This document shows, one piece after another, positions 35,441 to 43,113 of a DNA stretch of 64,000 nucleotides. The stretch lies in assembly GCA_964538355.1 (NCBI GenBank), contig CAZIFC010000005.1:1-64000 (forward strand), written 5' to 3'. Position numbers and translations under genes: made by a program. Source of the stretch: Bilophila sp964538355. GTDB lineage: Bacteria; Desulfobacterota; Desulfovibrionia; Desulfovibrionales; Desulfovibrionaceae. The notes under the pieces were generated by a model that was not told the origin of the DNA, made no database searches, and saw only the letters and a list, made by a program, of their open reading frames with translations. Position 1 is the stretch's first letter. Every line of letters starts with the position of its first letter.

Positions 35441-37060
35441 ATGACTTTCGGCCTCTGGACGCACGAGTCCTTTCTGGAGCGGGCAAACTCCATACCCGGT
35501 CTGCTCATCGGCGGACGCATGGCGGAACTCGCCAAAAGCCGGATCCCGGAAGGCGTGGACTACGCCGCCCTCTGCGAAACGGCCCTCCGTCTCCCCGATG
35601 CCGTGCAGATGCTCACGCCCTGTTCGATCGGAAACGGTCGTCTCCGCGTCCTTCCCTTCGGTATTTGCGCCCTGACGCTGTATGACCGGCACACCGGAGC
35701 CGGGGTGCGCGTCGAACCGGATGCCGAACGGATCGAGCCTTATGACACGCTCCGAGCGTGGCTCCTTGGCGAGCTTCCCGAAGAGGAGCTGGACGCCCGA
35801 CGCTTTCTGGCCCAGCTTGATGAAGCTGGCGAAACCATCCTTTCGGTCCGCCCTGTCCGCGTCCGGCGTGACATGCTGGGGCCGCGGCCCGTGGACAAAA
35901 AAGTCCGCTGTCCGCTTTGCGGCTCATGGTATCCTGAACATTACGGGGGCATCTGCCGTTCGTGCCAGGGGCAATCTCCCTATGAGGAAGGCCACGGCCT
36001 TTCCCTGAACCAGCAGCGTATGCCCGCCCCGGTTCCCATTCCGGTGGAGGAGGCCGTGGGCAAGCACGCCCTTCACGACATGACGCAGATCATCCCCGGC
36101 AAGGAAAAGGGCGCGGCCTTCGTTGCCGGGCAGGAGCTGTCCGCAGGGGATATCTGTCGCCTCCAGCAGATGGGCAAGAACCGGATTTACGTTCAGGAAA
36201 ATACACCCCACCCCGAAGGCTGGGTTCATGAAGACGACGCGGCGCGCGGTTTTGCCCGGCTCATGCCCGGAGAAGGCGTGGAAGTGGAGGCTGCCCCCCG
36301 CGAGGGCAAGGTCAACTTCCGGGCCACGCGCGACGGCATGCTGGTTGTGGATACGGAACGCCTCGAACGGTTCAATCTCGTGCCCGACGTGATGTGCTGT
36401 ACGCGCCACAATTACAGTCTTCTTGAGGCCGGAACGCGGTTGGCGGGCAGCCGGGCCATCCCGCTGTTCCTCTCCCGTCCCGGATTCCTCCGCGCCCTGT
36501 CCGTGCTGGAAGACGGCCCGCTGTTCAAGGTGCTCCCCATGCGGCAGGCCAACATCGGTATCCTCGTCACCGGAACGGAAGTCTTTCAGGGGCTGATCGA
36601 AGACCGCTTCGCCCCGATCATCACCCAGAAGGCCAGGCAGCACCGCTGCAACGTCGTCAAGACGCTTTTTGCCCCGGATGATGCCGACATGATCGTCCAG
36701 GGCGTGCGCGATCTGCTTGCCGCCGGTGCGGATCTCATCGTCACCACGGCGGGCATGTCCGTCGACCCTGACGATCTGACCCGGAAGGGCCTGACCGAGG
36801 CCGGGCTTACGGAAACGCTCTACGGCGTGCCCGCCCTGCCGGGAACCATGACCCTCATTGGCCGTATCGGAGGCGCGCAGATCATCGGCGTGCCGGCCTG
36901 TGCCCTCTTCTTCAAGACAACGACCTTCGATCTTGTCCTGCCGCGCCTGCTGGCGGGTGTGCCCATCACGCGGCTCGATCTGGCCCGGATCGGCAACGGC
37001 GGGCTGTGCATGGAATGCAAGGTCTGCACCTTCCCCAAGTGCCCCTTTGGGAAGGTATAG
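35441..37060 (+). CDS. FmdE-like domain fused to zinc ribbon and MoeA/MogA-like molybdopterin-binding domain
   Basis: A 539-residue multi-domain protein. The N-terminal 150 residues resemble FmdE, the accessory domain of formylmethanofuran/formate dehydrogenase systems (IPGLLIGGRMAEL, LTPCSIGNGRLRV). A zinc ribbon follows (C157-x2-C160, C172-x2-C175). The central and C-terminal part has the molybdopterin-binding fold with NIGILVTGTEVFQG, GADLIVTTAGMSVDPDD and PALPGTMTLIG. It ends in a Cys cluster, CMECKVCTFPKCPFG. It probably helps load or deliver molybdenum or tungsten cofactor to oxidoreductases; the target enzyme is unknown and no dehydrogenase lies nearby. Confidence 0.8.
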   Translation: MTFGLWTHESFLERANSIPGLLIGGRMAELAKSRIPEGVDYAALCETALRLPDAVQMLTPCSIGNGRLRVLPFGICALTLYDRHTGAGVRVEPDAERIEPYDTLRAWLLGELPEEELDARRFLAQLDEAGETILSVRPVRVRRDMLGPRPVDKKVRCPLCGSWYPEHYGGICRSCQGQSPYEEGHGLSLNQQRMPAPVPIPVEEAVGKHALHDMTQIIPGKEKGAAFVAGQELSAGDICRLQQMGKNRIYVQENTPHPEGWVHEDDAARGFARLMPGEGVEVEAAPREGKVNFRATRDGMLVVDTERLERFNLVPDVMCCTRHNYSLLEAGTRLAGSRAIPLFLSRPGFLRALSVLEDGPLFKVLPMRQANIGILVTGTEVFQGLIEDRFAPIITQKARQHRCNVVKTLFAPDDADMIVQGVRDLLAAGADLIVTTAGMSVDPDDLTRKGLTEAGLTETLYGVPALPGTMTLIGRIGGAQIIGVPACALFFKTTTFDLVLPRLLAGVPITRLDLARIGNGGLCMECKVCTFPKCPFGKV

Positions 37061-37089
37061 GCCCAACCCGTTTTCGTCCCCGTACAAAA

Positions 37090-37127
37090 GAAGGCGTCCC
37101 GTTTGCTTGGCTGCGGGACGCCTTTTT
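37090..37127. terminator. Bidirectional terminator between the FmdE fusion gene and aspA
   Basis: AAGGCGTCCCG pairs with CGGGACGCCTT. TTTTTG follows on plus and CTTTTG on minus. The two genes converge here. Confidence 0.85.
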
Positions 37128-37148
37128 GATCAGGGGGGGAGGCCCGGA

Positions 37149-38537
37149 TTACTTCCGGGTGATCATGTTTTCGGGCGCAAGGATGCTGTCGACCTGCTCA
37201 CGGCTCATGAGGTTGCGCGACAGCACGATGTCGAGCACCGAACCGCCGGTTTCCAGAGCTTCCTTGGCGATGGATGCTGAAATCTCATAGCCGAGATAGG
37301 GATTCAACGCCGTAATGATCCCGATGCTGTTCTCGACCATGTATCGGCAGCGATCCTTGTTCGCCGTGATGCCGCTCACGCAGCGATCCTGAAGCGTCCG
37401 CATCGCCTGGCGCAGCCGATGGATGCCGTTGGACAGGGAGAAGGCGATGATCGGCTCCATGACGTTCAGCTCCAGCTGTCCGGCTTCGGAAGCCATCGTA
37501 ATGGTCACGTCCTTGCCGATGATGTCAAAGGCGACCTGCGACACCACTTCGGGAATGACGGGGTTCACCTTGCCGGGCATGATGGACGATCCCGGCTGAA
37601 GGCGGGGAAGGTTGATCTCGTTGATGCCGGTGCGCGGCCCGGAAGACAGCAGCCGCAAGTCGTTGCATATCTTCGAAAGCTTGACCGCGATGCGCTTGAG
37701 TACGCCGGAAGTCTGGACATAGGCTCCGGTATCCCACGTTGCCTCGATGAGGTTGGTGGACAGCACCACGGGAATGCCGCTGACCTCGGCAAGGGCCCTG
37801 GTCGCAATTTCGGCATACCCTGACGGGGCGTTGATGCCGGTTCCGATGGCGGTCGCCCCAAGGTTGATTTCAAGCAGCAGCTTGCGGGACTCCTCGACGC
37901 GCAGGATATCTTCCCCAATCGTCGTCGCGTAGGCTCCGAACTCCTGCCCCAGCGTCATGGGCACAGCGTCCTGCAACTGAGTCCGGCCCATCTTGACCAC
38001 ATCGGAAAACTCTTCGGATTTTGCGGCAAAACCCTGCTGGAGGTAGGCCATGTCGCCGATCAGCTCACCAAGCTTGGTGTAGAGGGCGATACGCAGCGCA
38101 GTCGGGTAAATATCGTTGGTGGACTGGGAGCAGTTCACGTCATTGTTGGGATGGCAGTAGGCGTATTCTCCCTTTTTGCGTCCCAGCAGCTCCAGTGCAC
38201 GGTTGGCGATGACCTCGTTGGCATTCATGTTGGTCGAGGTTCCAGCCCCGCCCTGAATGCTGTCCACGGGAAACTGGTCATGCAACTTTCCGGCAATGAT
38301 TTCATCGCAGGCCGCACAAATGGCCTCCCCGATATCCCGGGGCAGTACGCCAAGTTGCATATTCGCAATGGCCGAAGCCTTCTTTACCTGCCCCAGAGCC
38401 GTAATGAGCTGGGGAAAACTGGCGATGCTCACCCCAGAAATTGGAAAGTTTTCAATAGCTCTGTAGGTTTGGATGCCGTAATAGGTATCGGAAGGAATCT
38501 CCATTTCTCCCAGAAAATCGTGTTCGAGACGAGGCAT
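37149..38537 (-). CDS. aspA: Aspartate ammonia-lyase
   Basis: A 462-residue class II fumarase/aspartase. It releases ammonia from aspartate to give fumarate, a respiratory electron acceptor. The superfamily signature GSSIMPGKVNPVIPE is present, and the N-terminal TYYGIQTYRAIENFPISG favours aspartase over fumarase. The ATG at 38537 has AGGAGAG upstream and is preferred to one 23 codons earlier. It follows an amino-acid permease gene on the same strand, separated by a terminator, so some read-through or a separate promoter must drive it. Confidence 0.94.
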   Translation of the reverse strand: MPRLEHDFLGEMEIPSDTYYGIQTYRAIENFPISGVSIASFPQLITALGQVKKASAIANMQLGVLPRDIGEAICAACDEIIAGKLHDQFPVDSIQGGAGTSTNMNANEVIANRALELLGRKKGEYAYCHPNNDVNCSQSTNDIYPTALRIALYTKLGELIGDMAYLQQGFAAKSEEFSDVVKMGRTQLQDAVPMTLGQEFGAYATTIGEDILRVEESRKLLLEINLGATAIGTGINAPSGYAEIATRALAEVSGIPVVLSTNLIEATWDTGAYVQTSGVLKRIAVKLSKICNDLRLLSSGPRTGINEINLPRLQPGSSIMPGKVNPVIPEVVSQVAFDIIGKDVTITMASEAGQLELNVMEPIIAFSLSNGIHRLRQAMRTLQDRCVSGITANKDRCRYMVENSIGIITALNPYLGYEISASIAKEALETGGSVLDIVLSRNLMSREQVDSILAPENMITRK

Positions 38538-38651
38538 GTAATCTCTCCTGTTATGGTACGAATGCTGGCCTTGCCCAGTATAAGGAATATCCCGCAGAGC
38601 TGGCAATCATCATTTTCGTTCCAATACAGGCCCCCTTGAACCGCATATGCC

Positions 38652-38688
38652 AAAAAAGAAGGCCGGAGCGCGAAACCCCGGCCTTCCC
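38652..38688 (-). terminator. Terminator between the permease gene and aspA
   Basis: On the minus strand AAGGCCGG and CCGGCCTT form the stem, followed by CTTTTTTGG. It lies 20 bases past the permease stop. Confidence 0.8.
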
Positions 38689-38707
38689 TTCATGTCGGAA
38701 GAAACAG

Positions 38708-40225
38708 CTAGCTCAGTTCAACGGCAGGCTTGATATCTTCTTCCACTTCGTCCTCAGCCTCTTCTCCAGTATTGAAGAGCAAGGGACGGTCAGTGGAGCC
38801 AAGCAGCATGTACTGCATCTTGGAGTGGGGAATGGCGTTCAGTTCGGAAGCGCGACTGAAGTAGAAGCAGGCACCGAGGGCCACCCACACGAGCAGCATC
38901 ATCCAGGATTCAAAGCCGACGGAGGCGGGAGAACCGGGAATGGCAAGCAGGAGGAAGCAGGCGACGGCGGTGAGGCCACCCACCACGGAGACGGGCTTGC
39001 CCCAGGGAGCCTTGGCGATTTCGGGATACTGATCCACGAACTTGTACGCGGTCATGCAGGTGAACAGGTAGGCAAGGGCCGTGCCCATGGCGGACATGTC
39101 GACGATCCAGTTGAGGGCGGAACGTCCGAACCAGGGAGCGATGAGGGTCAGGCCAAGCGTGAACAGCACGGCGTTGGTGGGGGTTCCGTACTTGGGATGG
39201 ACCCGGACGAACCAGGGATGCAGGAACTTGCCGCGGCCCATGCTGAACAGGAGGCGCGTGGTAGCCATGAAGAAGCCGTTCATGCCCGTGCAGATACCGG
39301 CGATAACCGGAATGGCGAGGACAGCTCCACCCCATGTGCCGAAGGCCATGTTGGCGACTGCGCCGGTAGTCCAGGTGTGGTTCTGGCCCAGAAGGTCGGT
39401 ATAGGGGATGATGATGGCTACGGAGAGCAGCACCAGAGCGTACAGGCTTGCACCGCAGATGATGGAGTTGATCATCAGGCGACGGGACTTTTCAGGCGGG
39501 AAGTCAAATTCTTCGGCGGTCTGGGGGATGGTGTCAAAGCCCACGAACAGCCAGGGAGTAATGGCCACGATGGAGATGACGCAGGCCCAGACGGAGCGGC
39601 CTTCGGTAAACAGGGGGAACAGGTTGTCGATGCTGGCCGTTTCGGCGGAGAAGGTGCCCACGGTCAGGACCAGCACACCGCCGGCAAGGGCAAAGGCCAA
39701 AATCAGCTGGAGGCTGCTCGCCATGTCCATGCCGCGGAAGTTCATGTAGCCGAAGAAAAGGAACACGGCGGACATCAGGGCAAGTTCACCGGCATACACG
39801 TCCCATCCGGCGACAGAATACATGTACCCTACGTCAAATACGCCGGGCAGCAAAAAGCGGCTCAGCAAGGCAAGCGCGGTGCCGTTGGCGGCAATAACGC
39901 AGAGATAGCCAAGAACCAGTGCCCAGCCGCAGATGAATCCGCATTTCGTGCCGAAACCGACATAGGCATAGGTGAACGAGCCGCCAGCCACGGGGTAGGC
40001 CTTGATAAGCACGCTGTAGCTCAGTGCGACAAAGCACAGCAATCCGCCGCCGATAAAGAATGCGAGAATGCTGCCGATCGGGCCAGCGTCAGGCAAAAAG
40101 CGGGTTCCGGGGAGAACAAAGCAGCCCCATCCAATGATGGCGCCAACAGCGAGAGCCCACACTTCCGCAGGACTCATCGTCTTCTTCAGTTCCTGCCGTC
40201 CGTTTTCAACATGTTCGTTGCTCAT
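38708..40225 (-). CDS. APC-superfamily amino-acid permease
   Basis: A 505-residue transporter with about 12 membrane helices. The first helix has the substrate-binding glycine motif VGAIIGWGCFVLPGT of the APC fold, and the sixth carries the typical WLFVGFDTIPQTAEEF. The C-terminus is acidic and cytoplasmic (EEAEDEVEEDIKP). The substrate is not readable; co-orientation with aspA suggests aspartate or a related amino acid. The control region is unusual: a sigma54 promoter (40378-40395), a leader hairpin, and three copies of a 16-bp palindrome further upstream. Confidence 0.9.
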   Translation of the reverse strand: MSNEHVENGRQELKKTMSPAEVWALAVGAIIGWGCFVLPGTRFLPDAGPIGSILAFFIGGGLLCFVALSYSVLIKAYPVAGGSFTYAYVGFGTKCGFICGWALVLGYLCVIAANGTALALLSRFLLPGVFDVGYMYSVAGWDVYAGELALMSAVFLFFGYMNFRGMDMASSLQLILAFALAGGVLVLTVGTFSAETASIDNLFPLFTEGRSVWACVISIVAITPWLFVGFDTIPQTAEEFDFPPEKSRRLMINSIICGASLYALVLLSVAIIIPYTDLLGQNHTWTTGAVANMAFGTWGGAVLAIPVIAGICTGMNGFFMATTRLLFSMGRGKFLHPWFVRVHPKYGTPTNAVLFTLGLTLIAPWFGRSALNWIVDMSAMGTALAYLFTCMTAYKFVDQYPEIAKAPWGKPVSVVGGLTAVACFLLLAIPGSPASVGFESWMMLLVWVALGACFYFSRASELNAIPHSKMQYMLLGSTDRPLLFNTGEEAEDEVEEDIKPAVELS

Positions 40226-40276
40226 ACCTAAAATCCCTCTTTACATCTTGGCGTTTCAAGAGTGGCATCTCGCGCT

Positions 40277-40318
40277 CTTTTTCGTTCACCGCCGCCTTTT
40301 CGGCCTTGAACGAAAAAG
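40277..40318 (-). other. Leader hairpin of the permease transcript
   Basis: A perfect 12-bp stem, CTTTTTCGTTCA (40277-40288) with its complement at 40307-40318, and an inner GCCG / CGGC. It would lie in the 5' untranslated RNA about 50-95 bases before the ATG. No terminal U-tract, so it is not an obvious terminator. Confidence 0.55.
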
Positions 40319-40377
40319 GACGCCTTGTCCAAAACTCTCCATGAACGTCGGGATTGTTCCCGAAGGCACTATCTCTC

Positions 40378-40395
40378 TAGCAATCAGCGAGCCAA
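40378..40395 (-). promoter_or_regulatory. Sigma54 (RpoN) promoter of the permease gene
   Basis: Read on the minus strand, TTGGCTCGCTGATTGCTA matches the -24/-12 consensus TGGCACG-N4-TTGCW, with GG and GC exactly 10 bases apart. Transcription would start near 40368, giving a leader of about 143 bases. Confidence 0.7.
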
Positions 40396-40510
40396 CATCG
40401 TTAGCCGAAGAAAAAGGTGCTCGCCTATTTTTATATAATACGCTGATATACAATAAAAATATTTTTTTGAAAGACGATTTTGACAGAGATGTTCCAGCTC
40501 TTGCGGCTGC

Positions 40511-40526
40511 GGGACATTTTTGTCCC
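40511..40526. promoter_or_regulatory. Upstream activator palindrome 1
   Basis: GGGACATTTTTGTCCC, a GGGACA-N4-TGTCCC palindrome about 150 bases upstream of the sigma54 promoter start point, a usual place for an enhancer-binding protein. Confidence 0.65.
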
Positions 40527-40587
40527 ACACAGGAGTCTTTTTACAACTAATCCTTTATTTTTACCCTATTACAAAAAATACCCTAAT

Positions 40588-40603
40588 GGGTCATTTTTGT
40601 CCC
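40588..40603. promoter_or_regulatory. Upstream activator palindrome 2
   Basis: GGGTCATTTTTGTCCC, the same palindrome with one changed base in the left half-site. Its start is 18 bases from that of palindrome 3, so the two lie close to two helical turns apart. Confidence 0.6.
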
Positions 40604-40605
40604 AC

Positions 40606-40621
40606 GGGACATTTTTGTCCC
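40606..40621. promoter_or_regulatory. Upstream activator palindrome 3
   Basis: GGGACATTTTTGTCCC, identical to palindrome 1. Two bases separate it from palindrome 2. Confidence 0.65.
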
Positions 40622-40887
40622 GAACAAAACGCCTCATCTTTAGGGGTATCCATACCTGTATGGTTGAACCAACAAACAGTCATGCCCGGTTAGCTCTCGT
40701 TTTCCGCGCTTTCCCAAGAAAAGGGCGAGGCTCCGGGCCGCACCCAAGCCGATCTCCAGCACTCCGTTCTTTTTTTATCAATTAGGCTGCCGATTGCCCG
40801 ATACGCTCACTCTTCCCCAATCCGTCACCGGAACAGGCCGATTGCGGCCTTTCCCCAAAGCTGTCCGCCCCGCCATGCGGCGCAACG

Positions 40888-40930
40888 GCTTGAACTCAGC
40901 ATTGACAACACCATTCAAGCCGAGTATTTG
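40888..40930 (+). promoter_or_regulatory. arsR promoter with inverted repeat
   Basis: TTGACA (40902-40907) and TATTTG (40925-40930) are 17 bases apart. GCTTGAA (40888-40894) and TTCAAGC (40914-40920) form an inverted repeat around the -35, a plausible site for ArsR autorepression. Confidence 0.55.
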
Positions 40931-40953
40931 CAAAAAAAGACAAGGAAGAAACG

Positions 40954-41277
40954 ATGGCACAGCATAAAGCATACATTGCGGAACAAGCCAAAATATTCAA
41001 GGCCTTGGGGCATCCGAGCCGCCTGCTGATGGTCGACGCGCTGCGGAGCGGAGAAAAGTGTGTCTGTGAGCTTCAGGCTCTGGTGGGAGACGACATGTCC
41101 ACTGTCTCCAGACATCTCGGCGTGTTGCGGGAAGCCGGCATTGTTTCCACGGATAAGCGGGGAACGAGTGTCTACTATGCGCTTACCCTCTGTTGTCTGG
41201 ATGCCTTTTTGAAGTGCACCAGCAGCCTTGTGGAAAAACGTATCCTTTCACAAATGGACATGCTGCAATCACAATAA
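40954..41277 (+). CDS. arsR: ArsR-family metalloregulatory repressor
   Basis: A 107-residue winged-helix repressor. The family core is FKALGHPSRLLMVDALRSGEKCVCELQALVG, with Cys36 and Cys38 in the CVC metal-binding motif, and the recognition helix is DMSTVSRHLGVLREAGIV. The third cysteine of the E. coli ArsR site is missing; other cysteines (CC and C near residues 79-89) may complete an arsenic(III) site as in variant ArsR proteins. Loss of binding on metalloid contact would release the operon. It lies 55 bases before arsP. Confidence 0.92.
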   Translation: MAQHKAYIAEQAKIFKALGHPSRLLMVDALRSGEKCVCELQALVGDDMSTVSRHLGVLREAGIVSTDKRGTSVYYALTLCCLDAFLKCTSSLVEKRILSQMDMLQSQ

Positions 41278-41332
41278 TTTTTTTACCATATTATTTGTCT
41301 ATTTTGCCAATTACAAAAGAAGCGAGGAAACC

Positions 41333-42481
41333 ATGTCCGACTGCTGTTCCCGTCCTCCCCAAAAAGAAACGCCGCCACCCCCTCTCCAATGCGCCTGCCG
41401 TAAGGCCCCTTCAGCAACGCCTGAAAACGATAACCGCCGTACCGTTCGGTATGCCCTGCTCGGGCTTTCCGCCTTGTTTATATGGCTGGCGGCATACTCC
41501 GCCATCTTGCCACTAGCGCAATGGATTGCTTACGATCTGCTCTCCTTGTCCAGGGCAAGCGAGGCGGGAGCTGCTGTCGAATTCTTTTTGTACGATACGG
41601 CGAAGATTCTTTTGCTGCTTGTCCTGATGGTCTATGCCATAGGCTGGCTGCGGGCCGGCATGCATGTGGAAAAAGTGCGGGCGTACCTTGCCGGGAAAGG
41701 GCGAGGCATAGGCTATCTTATGGGTTCGGGCTTTGGAGCCATCACCCCATTCTGCTCCTGCTCCAGCATTCCCTTGTTTCTTGGATTCACCACGGCGGGT
41801 ATCCCCGTCGGCATCACCATGTCCTTTTTGATAACTTCGCCGCTGATCAACGAAATCGCCGTGGTACTGCTCTGGGGGCTGCTGGGCTGGAAGTTCACCC
41901 TCATTTATATAGGCGTGGGCCTGGCTGCCGGCATTGCCGGTGGCATGTTCATGGACGCCATCCATGCGGAACGCTGGCTTCAGCCCTTCTTGCTGGACGC
42001 CCGCAAAAAGAATCCGGGCCGCCCGCTCTTTCCGGGACAAACGCCCAGGATAGGCCTGCGGGAACGCCACGCCTTTGCATATGCCGAAACAGCCGGTATT
42101 TTCCGGCGTGTCTGGTTATGGGTCCTCTTCGGTGTCGCTATTGGGGCCTTCCTGCATGGCTTTGTCCCGCAAGAATGGTTTACCGAGCACCTTGGAGCGG
42201 GCCAATGGTGGTCTGTCCCCGTAGCTGTGGCTATCGGTATCCCCCTGTACACCAACGTTACGGGCATCATTCCAATCATGGAGAGCCTGCTGCTCAAGGG
42301 GCTGCCCCTCGGGACGACGCTGGCCTTCTGCATGAGCACGGTAGCCGCCAGCCTGCCGGAAGTCCTCATGCTCAAGCAGGTTATGCGCTGGCAGCTGCTG
42401 GCTGTATTCATTGCCATGCTTCTGGTTGTCTTCACGCTTGCAGGCTGGCTGTTCAACCTTCTTCAAGCATATCTTGTCTAA
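41333..42481 (+). CDS. arsP: ArsP/YraQ-family permease
   Basis: A 382-residue membrane protein of the DUF318 permease family, with about eight to ten helices. The diagnostic segment GFGAITPFCSCSSIPLFLGFTTAGIP carries the paired cysteines used by ArsP to move trivalent organoarsenicals out of the cell. A second LYTNVTGIIPIMESLLLKG repeat-like segment follows. The N-terminus is Cys-rich (SDCC, CACRK), which may bind metalloid. The ATG at 41333 has GAGGAAA upstream. It is the second gene of an arsR operon; methylated arsenicals are the likely substrate. Confidence 0.87.
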   Translation: MSDCCSRPPQKETPPPPLQCACRKAPSATPENDNRRTVRYALLGLSALFIWLAAYSAILPLAQWIAYDLLSLSRASEAGAAVEFFLYDTAKILLLLVLMVYAIGWLRAGMHVEKVRAYLAGKGRGIGYLMGSGFGAITPFCSCSSIPLFLGFTTAGIPVGITMSFLITSPLINEIAVVLLWGLLGWKFTLIYIGVGLAAGIAGGMFMDAIHAERWLQPFLLDARKKNPGRPLFPGQTPRIGLRERHAFAYAETAGIFRRVWLWVLFGVAIGAFLHGFVPQEWFTEHLGAGQWWSVPVAVAIGIPLYTNVTGIIPIMESLLLKGLPLGTTLAFCMSTVAASLPEVLMLKQVMRWQLLAVFIAMLLVVFTLAGWLFNLLQAYLV

Positions 42482-42577
42482 TGAGTTGCTATGGCTGGAA
42501 CGGTATCTCCATGCCGTGAGCATAAAGAGGCACTCGCCATGCCAGAAAACATAGGGGAATATGCCGCAATGACCAGC

Positions 42578-42630
42578 AGACGCCGTATGGCGTTCATCCC
42601 GTCTCCAGCATTGCGCGGCATACGGCGTCT
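42578..42630. repeat. 12-bp inverted repeat downstream of arsP
   Basis: AGACGCCGTATG (42578-42589) and its exact complement (42619-42630) frame 29 bases, inside the gap between arsP and atpC. No U-tract follows. It could be a hairpin at the end of the arsP transcript. Confidence 0.5.
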
Positions 42631-42639
42631 CCAAAAGAC

Positions 42640-42676
42640 AAAACGAGTGCGGAACCTGAGGCTCCACACTCGTTTT
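42640..42676. terminator. Bidirectional terminator between arsP and atpC
   Basis: AAAACGAGTG pairs with CACTCGTTTT, with GGAACC/GGCTCC extending the stem. TTTT occurs on both sides. It closes the atp operon (minus) and probably arsRP (plus). Confidence 0.8.
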
Positions 42677-42699
42677 ATATCTTTGACCAGACAGAAGGA

Positions 42700-43104
42700 C
42701 TAATACAGGGCAGCTATGTTCAATCGTTCGACAGCCCGCTGAAGTGCAAGATGTGCTCGCAGCATATCCGTTTCGGCATTCTTGGCAGCCAGACGCGCCT
42801 CGGCGCGTTCCTTTGCCGCTTTCGCCCGGGCAACATCAATAGTATTGCCGAGTTCTGCCGATTCAGCCAAGACAGTCAGCTTGTTGTCCGAGACTTCTGC
42901 AAAGCCGCCGGAAACAAAAACATGTTCCGTCTTTCCGTCAACACGGAAATACAGCCCGCCGATAGCCAGAGCGGAGAGAAGCGCGATATGGTGCGGCAAT
43001 ACGCCGAACTCACCCTCGACCCCCGGAACACCGACGTAATCCACGGGCTGGCTGACCACCACTTTGTCAGGTGTGACGATTTCGAGCTGAAGCGTGGATT
43101 CCAT
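42700..43104 (-). CDS. atpC: ATP synthase F1 subunit epsilon
   Basis: A 134-residue epsilon subunit, part of the central rotor stalk and an inhibitor of ATP hydrolysis. The N-terminal beta barrel (LQLEIVTPDKVV, GVEGEFGVLPHH) and the C-terminal helical hairpin (AKAAKERAEARLAAKNAE) are both visible. Last gene of the seven-gene operon, 9 bases after atpD. Confidence 0.96.
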   Translation of the reverse strand: MESTLQLEIVTPDKVVVSQPVDYVGVPGVEGEFGVLPHHIALLSALAIGGLYFRVDGKTEHVFVSGGFAEVSDNKLTVLAESAELGNTIDVARAKAAKERAEARLAAKNAETDMLRAHLALQRAVERLNIAALY

Positions 43105-43113
43105 AGCAGGCTC

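Larger units (their letters stand above)
40226..40953. other. 728-base control region between the permease gene and arsR
   Basis: No credible gene. From left to right it holds the permease leader with a long hairpin, a sigma54 promoter on the minus strand, an AT-rich stretch (40430-40470) suited to DNA bending, three GGGACA/TGTCCC palindromes, and the arsR promoter with an inverted repeat. It is more AT-rich in the middle than the neighbouring genes. Confidence 0.7.
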
